Position numbers and translations under genes: made by a program. Below the pieces are notes generated by a model. The model was not told the DNA's origin. It saw only the letters and a list, made by a program, of their open reading frames with translations, and ran no database searches. Positions 1 through 6,643 of a stretch of DNA of 14,319 nt are shown piece by piece. Each line of letters starts with the position of its first letter. Within the stretch, counting starts at the first letter, position 1. The DNA is from DASUFI01 sp036274635. GTDB lineage: Bacteria; Planctomycetota; B15-G4. The stretch lies in the NCBI GenBank assembly GCA_036274635.1, contig DASUFI010000279.1:1-14319 (forward strand). The letters run 5' to 3'.

Positions 1-14
1 GCCGCGAGCGCGGC
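1..14. terminator. GC-rich hairpin downstream of the beta-helix gene (weak)
   Basis: A 5-bp inverted repeat (gccgc/gcggc around gagc) lies about 40 nt past the stop codon of the minus-strand beta-helix gene. There is no T-tract, so it is only a possible transcript end. Nothing else is visible in the first 52 bases. Confidence 0.15.
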
Positions 15-52
15 CGGGTGTCGTGAGGATGGAGAGGCGCGTTTCGCAGCCG

Positions 53-400
53 CTACGGCGTGATGCCCTTCAGTGCATTGCTCGCCGCAAACCCCTTCGG
101 CCCGCCCGCGTCCGGCACCCAGGCCTGGAAGTACAGCGCCAGGCCCGCGGGCACGCCGACGGGCCAGAAGAAGATGAGGTGCGACTCGCCGGCGGCCAGC
201 GGCCCCACGGTCACGAGGGCATCCGCGTCGGGCACCATGATGCCGCCCTTGAAGGGCGCGTCGATCTCGGAGAGGCCGATGACGACGAAGGCCAGCGGGG
301 TGCCGGGCAGGGCGCCGGTGAGGTGGAACTCGCCCAGGCTCGTCGCGAACAGCGTGCTGTCGATGACGAGCTTGGGCGCGCCGAGGGTGCCGGCCAGCGC
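53..400 (-). other. C-terminal SNALxGxTP domain, copy 1
   Basis: The last 115 residues of the beta-helix protein (438-552). They align along their length with the last 117 residues of the FG-GAP protein at 9604-9957. Shared landmarks in order are a G-x-PKL start, a VIDSTL/AVESSL strand, G-x-P followed by a VV strand, APFKGGIMVP/QPFLGGTLVP, a WP-x-G turn, LYFQAWVPD/VYLQFWIKD, and the terminal SNAL-x-G-x-TP. The pattern suggests a beta-sandwich. There is no hydrophobic helix or basic tail after it, unlike LPXTG or PEP-CTERM signals. Confidence 0.8.
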
Positions 401-1711
401 GTGGTCGAGGTCGATGAACGCCGACGGCAGCTCGCGCGCGCCCATGTCGATGATGGGCGCGGGGCCGACGCCGATGTCCGGCTGCGCGGGGTCGTCCACG
501 AAGCGCGGCTTGCCCCCGTAGTCGAGCGTGATCCCGGGCTGCGCCTCCGCGTTGCTGCCGGCGTCGGTGCCCGGCGACGACGGCGTGGGCGTGAAGAAGC
601 CGAAGGGCGGCGGCGTCAGCATGGGGTCGGCGTCGAGGTTGCCCGTGCCGGCGAAGCCGCCCTGCACGATGGAGAAGGTGACCTTGGCCGCCGCGTTCAC
701 CTGGTTGTCCGCGCCCTGCGCGCCGCCCGGCCCGGTGTTGCCCCACAGAATGCAGTTGGCGGCTGTAGCGGCTGCCGCGTTCTGGATGCGCAGGCCGGCC
801 ACGGCGTTCACCGTGGAGGTGTTGCTCACGAAGGTGCAGTTACGCACGCGCGTGTTGCCGCCCGAGCCCGTCCACATACCGCCGCCGCCGCCGCTGCCGG
901 TGGCGGTGTTGTCGAAGAAGATGCAGTTGTCCACGACGCCGCCGGTGGTGGCGAAGATCTCGAGCGCGCCCGCGCGGTCGGCCGTGTTGCCCTGGAAGAG
1001 GCAGCGCTCGTAGAGCACCGGGCCGCCGGACGCCACGTCGAAGGCGCCGCCGAAGCTGCCGCCGTCGCCGTCCTCGAAGCTGCAATCGGTGAACGTGGGC
1101 GCGGCGCCGTTGCTGATGTATCCGGCGCCGCCGCCGAACGTGGCCCGGTTGCCGACGAAGCGGCAGTTGCGCACCGTCGGGCTCACGGCAGTCACGCACA
1201 GGATGCCGCCGCCGCGATCCTTGTTGCCCGCGCTGCCCGTGGCCGCGCCGCTGCTGATCACGAAGCCGTCCAGCACCGCGGTCGCGGTCGTGCCCGTCGT
1301 CGTGACGAGGTGGAAGCTGTTGTCGGCGAACAGAGCCGACCCGTCGTCGCCCGCGAGATCGCCGCTGAGCACGCTGGGCGCGGTGCCGAAGGGCGGTCGT
1401 TCCGCCGGGCTCGTCTCACCGCCGAGGAAAGAGCCGTACATCGCGACGCCGTCCTTCAGCGCGAAGGCCTCCGTGCGCGCGCCGGTGTCCGTGGGCAGGT
1501 ACGTGCCCTGCGCGACGAAGATATGGTCGCCGCTCACCGCCGCCGCGAGCGCGGCCTGCAGGCCGAGCGGGCCCTGGAAGGCGTCGGCCCAGCTCGAGCC
1601 GTCGTTCAGGCCCGAGGCGAGATCGGCATCGACGTACAGCGTGCCGGCCTTGGCGAAGCCCAGGGAAAGCAGCAGGGACAGGGAGAGGACGCCGAGGTGC
1701 GATGTGCGCAT
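53..1711 (-). CDS. Exported right-handed parallel beta-helix repeat protein
   Basis: Predicted secreted protein of 552 residues. Residues 1-22 are a signal peptide (basic start, Leu-rich core, AKA before the mature GTLYVDADL). Residues about 23-130 carry the GSSWADAF...GDHIFVAQGTY opening usual at the start of exported pectate-lyase-like beta-helices. Residues about 150-370 are beta-helix rungs, seen as recurring NCxFxxN turns (NCRFVGNRA, DCSFEDG, RCLFQGNTA, NCIFFDNTA, NCTFVSNTS, NCILWGNTG). Residues 438-552 form a separate domain shared with the FG-GAP protein of this window. No catalytic residues of a polysaccharide lyase can be picked out, so a structural, adhesive or glycan-binding surface role is as likely as enzymatic activity. 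The start at 1711 is chosen because the signal peptide begins there; the in-frame extension to 1822 is Arg/Pro-rich and unlike a protein start. There is no Shine-Dalgarno, but an extended -10 lies about 60 nt upstream. Confidence 0.9.
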   Translation of the reverse strand: MRTSHLGVLSLSLLLSLGFAKAGTLYVDADLASGLNDGSSWADAFQGPLGLQAALAAAVSGDHIFVAQGTYLPTDTGARTEAFALKDGVAMYGSFLGGETSPAERPPFGTAPSVLSGDLAGDDGSALFADNSFHLVTTTGTTATAVLDGFVISSGAATGSAGNKDRGGGILCVTAVSPTVRNCRFVGNRATFGGGAGYISNGAAPTFTDCSFEDGDGGSFGGAFDVASGGPVLYERCLFQGNTADRAGALEIFATTGGVVDNCIFFDNTATGSGGGGGMWTGSGGNTRVRNCTFVSNTSTVNAVAGLRIQNAAAATAANCILWGNTGPGGAQGADNQVNAAAKVTFSIVQGGFAGTGNLDADPMLTPPPFGFFTPTPSSPGTDAGSNAEAQPGITLDYGGKPRFVDDPAQPDIGVGPAPIIDMGARELPSAFIDLDHALAGTLGAPKLVIDSTLFATSLGEFHLTGALPGTPLAFVVIGLSEIDAPFKGGIMVPDADALVTVGPLAAGESHLIFFWPVGVPAGLALYFQAWVPDAGGPKGFAASNALKGITP

Positions 1712-1772
1712 GGTGGCCGGCCGAGGTGGAGGGTCGCGGAGCGCTTCGGGAGCGCGCCGCTGCGGGCCGCCG

Positions 1773-1781
1773 AGAATATCA
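1773..1781 (-). promoter_or_regulatory. Extended -10 promoter of the beta-helix gene
   Basis: Read on the minus strand this is TGATATTCT, a TGn motif joined to a TAnnnT hexamer. It is the most AT-rich spot in the gap and gives a leader of about 55 nt. It lies just downstream of a hairpin that may end the preceding transcript, so the gene would have its own promoter. No good -35 is visible, which an extended -10 does not strictly need. Confidence 0.45.
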
Positions 1782-1787
1782 CGGCCG

Positions 1788-1814
1788 CCGGACTGCGGCC
1801 GGTGCCGCAGCCGG
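1788..1814 (-). terminator. Strong hairpin after the small exported-protein gene
   Basis: An 11-bp GC stem with one bulged A (1788-1799 with 1804-1814) and a 4-nt loop, starting 30 nt past the stop at 1844. No T-run follows on the minus strand, so an intrinsic terminator is not certain; it could also stabilise the 3' end of the message. Confidence 0.4.
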
Positions 1815-1843
1815 ATCCTCACGCAGCTGCCGCCGGCCTGCGA

Positions 1844-2176
1844 CTACTCCATCTCGTCCGCGTGGAAGGGCACGGTCACGATCGAGTGCGCGTAGATCGT
1901 GGACGGGAAGGTGTAGAAGCCCACCCACACGCACTCGCTGCTGCCGGGCTGCCCCAGGCTGTGCACGGCCGTGACCACGGCCACGTCGCCGTGCATGCAC
2001 ACGTCCACGATGCACGTGTCCACGCAGGGATCATCGAGCAGTTGCGCCAGGTCGACCCAGTTGCCGCAGACCAGCGCCACCGCGGGCGCGGGCTGGCTGG
2101 CGGCGGCCGGCGGCGCGGCGGCCGGCGGATCCGTGAAAGCGGCGAGGGCCAGCACGATCGAGAGGATGGCGTTCAT
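1844..2176 (-). CDS. Small exported Cys-containing protein, function unknown
   Basis: A 110-residue protein I do not recognise. Residues 1-15 are a short hydrophobic signal sequence (MNAILSIVLALAAFT). Residues 17-34 are a Pro/Ala linker (PPAAAPPAAASQPAPAVA), usual where a globular part is held away from a membrane or signal. The rest is a compact domain with five Cys (37, 51, 55, 60, 82), three of them in PCVDTCIVDVC, and an acidic end (HADEME). The Cys spacing suggests disulphides or a metal site, with one Cys left over. The start at 2176 has a clear Shine-Dalgarno (GGAGGTG, 5 nt away); the upstream in-frame stretch to 2317 is Arg-rich and implausible. The gene is co-directional with the TPR kinase upstream (286-bp gap) and the beta-helix gene downstream (132-bp gap). 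Confidence 0.75.
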   Translation of the reverse strand: MNAILSIVLALAAFTDPPAAAPPAAASQPAPAVALVCGNWVDLAQLLDDPCVDTCIVDVCMHGDVAVVTAVHSLGQPGSSECVWVGFYTFPSTIYAHSIVTVPFHADEME

Positions 2177-2181
2177 CGACG

Positions 2182-2188
2182 CACCTCC
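2182..2188 (-). promoter_or_regulatory. Ribosome binding site of the small exported protein
   Basis: GGAGGTG on the minus strand, 5 nt before the ATG at 2176. It decides the start against the longer reading frame. Confidence 0.75.
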
Positions 2189-2205
2189 GTCCGCCCTGTG
2201 CGGGC

Positions 2206-2246
2206 GGCCGTGTGCTGCAGAGCGGCGACGGCACACGGCCGTGTGC
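2206..2246. promoter_or_regulatory. 16-bp palindrome with an extra half-site
   Basis: Positions 2231-2246 (gcacacggccgtgtgc) form a perfect 16-bp palindrome. The 10-mer ggccgtgtgc recurs at 2206-2215 and 2237-2246, 31 bp apart, which is about three helical turns. In RNA, 2206-2215 could instead pair with 2231-2240 (10 bp, 15-nt loop), excluding the palindrome hairpin. It lies 30 nt upstream of the small exported-protein start. It could be an operator for a dimeric regulator or an alternating leader structure. No TAnnnT -10 is visible in the gap, so the promoter of this gene is not placed. Confidence 0.45.
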
Positions 2247-2438
2247 ACGCAGGCTCGGCTGCTGCGGAGGACCGGCGAGGCGGGCCTGCCGCCAGCGGTG
2301 TCGTGCTTTCGGTGCACCTCCCCTCTCGTCGCGCAGCGGCGCGTGGCTTGAGCCCGGCTGCAACAACTTGAGCGCGCCGCCTCTGGCCGGGAATTCAGGG
2401 CGAGACCGGCCGATCGGGCGCCGCTCGCGCACTCCCGC

Positions 2439-2452
2439 CGCGGCCTTCCGCG
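2439..2452 (-). terminator. Short hairpin after the TPR kinase gene (weak)
   Basis: A perfect 5-bp stem (cgcgg/ccgcg, 4-nt loop) about 10 nt past the kinase stop codon. The nearby T-run (gtttttc) lies on the plus-strand side and cannot serve the kinase message as a U-tract, so its terminator role is doubtful. Confidence 0.2.
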
Positions 2453-2462
2453 AAAGTTTTTC

Positions 2463-4910
2463 TCAGGGCCGGGCGGCGGACGCCTGCTCGGCCTGCGCCT
2501 GCCGGATGCCGGCCAGCTTCGCTTGGCGCGCGGCCAGCTCCGGCTCGCCCGCGGGCGTGCCGGCGACGGCCTGCTCGGCCCAGCGCTCGGCCTGCTCGAG
2601 CCGGCCGTCGTCGCGCGCCAGGCTGGCCAGGTTGCTCAGCGCGGCCAGCACCGGATGCCGGTCGGCCTGCGGGTCGCCGCGATCGGTGGCCAGGATCTCG
2701 ATCCAGATGTCCTCGGCGCGCTGCGCGTTCCCCGCGGCGTACTCCAGGCGCGCGAGGTTGTTGCGCGCGTACAGCGTGCTCGAGTCGTGCGGGCCGGCGG
2801 TCGCCGAGAGGGTGGCCACGGCCTCCTCGAGCAGCGGGCGCGCCAGGTCGAGCCGGCCGCGCTCGCGGTAGAAGGCGCCGAAGTTGTTGAGCGTGGCGAG
2901 CGTGTCGCGGCTGGCGTCGCCGAGCAGCACGCGTTGGCGCGCGAGGACGCGGGCGTAGCCGCGCTCGGCCTGCGCGTCGAGGCGCTGCGCGTCGGCGGCG
3001 CGCTGATCCTTGGCGGCCTGCCGGCCCTGCAGGTCGTCGAGGCTCGCCAGCGCGTGGCCCAGGAACAGCGCGTGGTACTCGGGCAGCAGGTCGGCGTGCT
3101 CGGCGGCCGGCCGCAGCACCGCGGCCGCCTCGTCCAGCCGGCCCTGGTCCAGCAGCAACTGCCCCAGCGCGTGCGCGGCCAGCACGGTGAGAGCGCTCCT
3201 GTCGACGTCGCCGGCGAGGCGCAGGCAGCCTTGATAGTACTGGCGCAAGCGGACCTCGGCCTCGACGGGCTGGCCCTTGGCCTTGGCGATCAGTCCCAGC
3301 TCGCCCACGGCCGCCAGCGCCTCGAGGCTCTCGACGCCATGGATCGCGGTCAGCTCGACCAGCGCCTCCTCCGCCGACGCCGCGGCCGCGTCCCACTCGC
3401 TGGTGAGGCGCTGCAGGCGCGCCAGCTCGAGCCGGCTGGTGGCCGTGCGCTCGTCGTGCTCGCCGAACTCGAGCCGCGCCAGCTCCAGCGCGCGCTGCAG
3501 CTGGGTGTTGGCCTGGGCGTAGCGACCCACGTTGCGGTAGCCGCGGCCGAGGCGCAGCACGAGGCGCCACTGCGCGACGGGCACGTCGTCCAGCATCCCG
3601 ACCAGCGCGGTGCCGCGGTCCAGCACGTCGGGCGGCTGCACCGTGGCGTCGGCGGCCAGCGAGAGCGGGTCAGCGCCGCTGAAGACGTCCTCGAGCAGGC
3701 TCACCACGCGCTCGGACACCTGGCTCTCGGAGCTGGCGCGCTGCCGCTGCGACTCCGCCTCCGCCAGTGCGGCCGCAGTGCGCTCGGCGGCCGACTGCTC
3801 CTTGGCGAGCGCCGCCGCGATGCGGTCGCCGGCCTCGAGCGCCGTCTGCTTGTCCTTGCGGTTCTCCATCCACTGCCACGTGACGAGCACGAAGGCCAGC
3901 ACCGACACCGAGCCGGCGGCCGAGAGGCGCGGATGGCGGTGCGTCCACTTCGCGGCGCGCATCAGGAGGCCCGGCGGCCGCGCATGAATCGGCTCGCCGG
4001 CGAGGAATCGGCGCAAGTCGGCAGCCAGCTCGCCCGCCGTCGCGAAGCGCCGCGCCGGCTGCTTCTCCAGCGCCTTGAGGCAGATCACCGCCAGGTCGCG
4101 CGGCACGTGGCTGTGCACGCGGCGCGGGTCGGGCGGGTCGCGCGTGACGATGCGCTCCATGATCTGCTGCCGGTCGCCCGTGAACGGCCGCGCCAGCGTG
4201 AGCGCCTCGTACAGCGACGAGCCCACCGAGAACACGTCGCTGGTGTGGTCGAGCTTGCTGTGCTGGCCCTGCACCTGCTCGGGGCTCATGTAGAAGGGCG
4301 TGCCGGAGAGGTCGCCCGTGACCGAGAGCGCCAGCTCGTCCTGCACGCGCGCGAGGCCGAAGTCCGCCAGCTTGGGCCGGCCGTCGTCCGTCAGCAGGAT
4401 GTTGCCCGGCTTCACGTCGCGGTGGATGACGCCCAGGCCGTGCGCCACCTGCAGCGCCTCGGCCACCTGCGCGAAGATCTCCGCCATGCGCCGGTGCCAG
4501 TCGGCCGGCAGCTCGGGCAGCCGCCGCGCCTCGTCGATCACGTCCGCCAGCGTGCGCCCGCCGGCCACCAGCTCCTGCGCGAAGAAGTGCACGCCGTCCT
4601 GCTCGCCGATGGCGTAGACGGTGACGATGCCGGCATGCGACAGGCGGCCGCCCGCCTCCGCCTCGCGCTGGAAGCGCTGCAGCCGCTCCTCGCTGAAGAC
4701 GAGCTGCGGCGGCATGAGCTTGAGCGCGACGAGGCGGCCGAGTGATTCCTGGCGCGCTTCCCAGACTTCGCCCTGGCTGCCTTTGCCGAGCAACCGGAGG
4801 AGCGTGAAGTCCCCGAGGCGCCGCGCCGCGCCCGAATCCGACTGTTGGCCGCCTGCGTGCTCAGCCATGACTGTGCCCACCGCGCCGGCGCCCGCCGGCT
4901 CGTTGCCCAC
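2463..4910 (-). CDS. Hanks-type Ser/Thr protein kinase with TM segment and TPR array
   Basis: An 815-residue membrane-bound Ser/Thr kinase. The kinase domain spans about 34-305: Gly loop GKGSQGEV (42-49), ATP Lys K64 (VALK), helix-C Glu E83, catalytic HRDVKPGN (163-170; D165, K167, N170), DFG (183-185), and SPE in place of APE (209-211). All key residues are present, so it should be active. One TM helix (about 330-347) follows, then an Ala/Glu/Arg-rich likely coiled coil (about 355-410), then TPR-like helical pairs to the end, probably binding a protein partner. By topology the kinase is cytoplasmic and the TPR part is across the membrane. The GTG at 4910 is chosen because TAGCAT sits 7 nt before it, as in a leaderless message; the ATG at 4868 is the alternative. 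Neither has a Shine-Dalgarno. The VOC gene is 54 bp upstream on the same strand. Confidence 0.93.
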   Translation of the reverse strand: MGNEPAGAGAVGTVMAEHAGGQQSDSGAARRLGDFTLLRLLGKGSQGEVWEARQESLGRLVALKLMPPQLVFSEERLQRFQREAEAGGRLSHAGIVTVYAIGEQDGVHFFAQELVAGGRTLADVIDEARRLPELPADWHRRMAEIFAQVAEALQVAHGLGVIHRDVKPGNILLTDDGRPKLADFGLARVQDELALSVTGDLSGTPFYMSPEQVQGQHSKLDHTSDVFSVGSSLYEALTLARPFTGDRQQIMERIVTRDPPDPRRVHSHVPRDLAVICLKALEKQPARRFATAGELAADLRRFLAGEPIHARPPGLLMRAAKWTHRHPRLSAAGSVSVLAFVLVTWQWMENRKDKQTALEAGDRIAAALAKEQSAAERTAAALAEAESQRQRASSESQVSERVVSLLEDVFSGADPLSLAADATVQPPDVLDRGTALVGMLDDVPVAQWRLVLRLGRGYRNVGRYAQANTQLQRALELARLEFGEHDERTATSRLELARLQRLTSEWDAAAASAEEALVELTAIHGVESLEALAAVGELGLIAKAKGQPVEAEVRLRQYYQGCLRLAGDVDRSALTVLAAHALGQLLLDQGRLDEAAAVLRPAAEHADLLPEYHALFLGHALASLDDLQGRQAAKDQRAADAQRLDAQAERGYARVLARQRVLLGDASRDTLATLNNFGAFYRERGRLDLARPLLEEAVATLSATAGPHDSSTLYARNNLARLEYAAGNAQRAEDIWIEILATDRGDPQADRHPVLAALSNLASLARDDGRLEQAERWAEQAVAGTPAGEPELAARQAKLAGIRQAQAEQASAARP

Positions 4911-4917
4911 GGGCGCG

Positions 4918-4923
4918 ATGCTA
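4918..4923 (-). promoter_or_regulatory. -10 hexamer at leaderless spacing (TPR kinase)
   Basis: TAGCAT on the minus strand, 7 nt before the GTG at 4910, so transcription would begin at or next to the start codon. No convincing -35 is visible. Confidence 0.4.
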
Positions 4924-4964
4924 ACTCTGCGCGCGAGCGACGAGGCCGGAAATCCGCACGACCG

Positions 4965-5390
4965 CTACCAGCGCGCGAACAGCTGCCCTTGGTCGCGAAA
5001 GGCCTTGAATTCCAGCGCGTTGCCGCTGGGATCGAGGACGAACATCGTCGCTTGCTCGCCGGCCCGACCACGGAACCGCACGTGCGGCTCGATGAGGAAC
5101 TTCACTTCCGCCGCCCGCAGCCGCGCGACCCAGCCCTCCCATTCCTCCCACGGCAGCACCACGCCGAAGTGCCGCACGGGGACGTCGTCGCCGTCGACGG
5201 GATTGCTCTCGCGCGCGCCCGGCGCGGCGGCCGCGTGCAGGTGCGCCACGACTTGGTGGCCGAAGAAGTCGAAGTCCACCCACGAGGCGCTGCTGCGCCC
5301 CTCGCGGCAGCCGAGCACGCCGCCGTAGAAGTCGCGCGCCGCCTGCAGGTCGTGCACCGGAAAGGCGAGGTGGAAGAGGGGAACGCCCAT
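4965..5390 (-). CDS. VOC-fold protein (glyoxalase/dioxygenase-like)
   Basis: A 141-residue cytoplasmic protein with the two beta-alpha-beta-beta-beta modules of the vicinal oxygen chelate superfamily. Module 1 starts FHLAFPVHDLQAARDFYGGV; module 2 starts at VRHFGVVL (about 72-79) and ends DPSGNALEFKAF (120-131). Likely metal ligands are H7, H74 and E127. The FGHQVVAHL stretch (43-51) is typical of a subgroup annotated only as glyoxalase or dioxygenase family, so the substrate is unknown; isomerase, dioxygenase and resistance protein are all possible. The start at 5390 is the first codon of the fold; the longer frame to 5480 would run through the divergent promoter region. A TACACT hexamer 6 nt before the ATG suggests a leaderless message. 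It is divergent from the SGNH gene (77-bp gap) and 54 bp upstream of the kinase. Confidence 0.9.
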   Translation of the reverse strand: MGVPLFHLAFPVHDLQAARDFYGGVLGCREGRSSASWVDFDFFGHQVVAHLHAAAAPGARESNPVDGDDVPVRHFGVVLPWEEWEGWVARLRAAEVKFLIEPHVRFRGRAGEQATMFVLDPSGNALEFKAFRDQGQLFARW

Positions 5391-5396
5391 GGACGC

Positions 5397-5402
5397 AGTG
5401 TA
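5397..5402 (-). promoter_or_regulatory. -10 hexamer at leaderless spacing (VOC gene)
   Basis: TACACT on the minus strand, exactly 6 nt before the ATG at 5390, putting the A of ATG at +1. There is no Shine-Dalgarno. Confidence 0.5.
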
Positions 5403-5454
5403 GCGGCGGGACTGTTCGCAGCGGGCTGCCGACCCAGCACCGTGCAAGGTGGAG

Positions 5455-5460
5455 TAGCTT
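5455..5460 (+). promoter_or_regulatory. -10 hexamer at leaderless spacing (SGNH gene)
   Basis: TAGCTT, 7 nt before the GTG at 5468. The purine stretch aaggtggag (5446-5454) is 13 nt from the start, too far for a normal ribosome site. No clear -35 is visible. Confidence 0.45.
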
Positions 5461-5467
5461 TCCTCCT

Positions 5468-6607
5468 GTGAAGGTCTCACGGCAGCGCTGGGCCTTGGCT
5501 ATCGGCAGCGCCCTGGTCACGGCAGCGGCTGCGGGCGTCGGCCTGTGGCTGGTGGGGGCGCTCCCTCGCGCTGCGTCTGCGCCGGGTGCGGGCTTCGCGC
5601 CCACCGAGACGCTCGGATTCCTCCTCGAGCCGAATTCGGAATGGCGCCAGGTCACGGCCGACTTCGACGTGCAGGTCAGGTCGAACTCGCTGGGATTGCG
5701 CGGTCCCGAGGTGGTGCTGCCCAAGCCGCCGAACTGCTACCGCGTGCTGGCCCTGGGTGACTCGTTCACCTTCGGCTGGGGCGTCGACTTCGACGGGGCC
5801 TGGCTCGTCAGGATGGCGCGGGAGCTGCAGGCGACCGACGGCCGGTCGGTCGAGGTGGTCGTCGCCGGCATTCCTGGCTGGAGTCCGCCGCACGAGTTCG
5901 TGTATCTCGAGCAACGCGGCCTCGAGCTGCAGCCCGACCTCGTGCTCTGGCAGCTGTGCTCCAACGACCTGCTGGAGATGGAGCGGCTCGACGTCCAGAT
6001 CGACGCACGACGGTTGCCGGTCTCCGTGGCCGCCGAGGCTCCGCTCTCGGCTGGCCTGCGCAGCGACTGGCTGGCCCAGCTCGAGCAGCTCGACGAGTCC
6101 GAGCGCCAGCGCATCCTGGACACATACCGCGGCGGGCACATCGATCCGGTGCTGCGCGGAATCATCCGGTCGACCGATGCCGCCCGGCGAGAAGGGGCTG
6201 GCCCCCCGCCGGAGGGCGAGGTCGTCGACCTCCCCCTCGACGAGGTGCTGCGCGGCCTGCGCAGCGGCCCGGAGTTCGGGGTTCGCTACATCGAGCACAT
6301 GCTGTCGGCCGCCCGCTCCCTGTGCGCCGAGCGCGGAGTCCCGCTGCGAATCATGCTGGCGCAGGCCAGGTCGAAGCCGGGCGGAGCCGGCAAGCCCGAC
6401 GACGATGTGGCCGCGCTGCGAGCCTGGCTCTCGCGACAGTCGCCGCGTGTCCTCGATACCGTCGACCTGCTCCCCTTCGACGGCGGGTTCTTCTTCAGCA
6501 GGGACCCGCACTGGACGCCGGCCGCGCAGCCCCTCGTCGCTCGGGCCGTCGCGGGCTGGCTGGCGGAGGATGCGGAGCTGGGCCTGGTCCTGATTCCCGG
6601 GCGTTGA
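5468..6607 (+). CDS. Exported or membrane-anchored SGNH/GDSL-type hydrolase
   Basis: A 379-residue protein, likely an esterase or O-acyl (de)acetylase of the cell envelope. Residues about 8-32 form a hydrophobic N-terminal signal or anchor. Before the core comes NSLGLRGPEV (73-82), often seen in exported SGNH proteins. The SGNH blocks are visible: block I LALGDSFTFGWG with nucleophile S99, block II VAGIPGWS with G134 or G137, block III QLCSNDL with N166, and block V SRDPHWTP with D346 and H348. The complete catalytic set argues for activity. The DPHWTPAAQ ending resembles AlgX/AlgJ-like polysaccharide O-acetylation proteins, but the substrate cannot be told from sequence. The GTG at 5468 gives the full signal sequence, and no nearby ATG competes. 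The gene is divergent from the VOC gene and convergent with the DUF885 gene. Confidence 0.9.
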   Translation: MKVSRQRWALAIGSALVTAAAAGVGLWLVGALPRAASAPGAGFAPTETLGFLLEPNSEWRQVTADFDVQVRSNSLGLRGPEVVLPKPPNCYRVLALGDSFTFGWGVDFDGAWLVRMARELQATDGRSVEVVVAGIPGWSPPHEFVYLEQRGLELQPDLVLWQLCSNDLLEMERLDVQIDARRLPVSVAAEAPLSAGLRSDWLAQLEQLDESERQRILDTYRGGHIDPVLRGIIRSTDAARREGAGPPPEGEVVDLPLDEVLRGLRSGPEFGVRYIEHMLSAARSLCAERGVPLRIMLAQARSKPGGAGKPDDDVAALRAWLSRQSPRVLDTVDLLPFDGGFFFSRDPHWTPAAQPLVARAVAGWLAEDAELGLVLIPGR

Positions 6608-6622
6608 GCGCCGTCGAGTGTC

Positions 6623-6643
6623 GGGGCCGCGCCGCGGCGCCCC
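6623..6643. terminator. Hairpin between two convergent genes
   Basis: A GC-only imperfect hairpin (ggggc/gcccc outer stem, cgc/gcg inner stem) fills the 36-bp gap between the stop codons of the SGNH and DUF885 genes. It could act on both strands. There is no T-run on either side. Confidence 0.3.

Noticed and set aside
1712..1822. 37-residue N-terminal extension of the beta-helix protein
   Set aside because: It would bury the signal peptide and has Arg/Pro-rich non-coding character; it also contains the candidate promoter.
23..2371. Open frame of 782 codons on the plus strand
   Set aside because: Opposite-strand shadow of the beta-helix and small exported-protein genes; Arg/Ala/Gly/Val-rich with no domain, typical of high-GC antisense frames.
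2355..2380. Sigma-54-like TTGCA sequence upstream of the small exported-protein gene
   Set aside because: The GG doublet required 10 nt before the GC is absent.
2439..2464. Hairpin followed by a T-run, read as a plus-strand intrinsic terminator
   Set aside because: No plus-strand gene ends before it; the stem is only 5 bp.
2523..4745. Open frame of 740 codons on the plus strand
   Set aside because: Antisense to the TPR kinase, whose catalytic motifs are all intact; low-complexity Arg/Ala/Leu composition.
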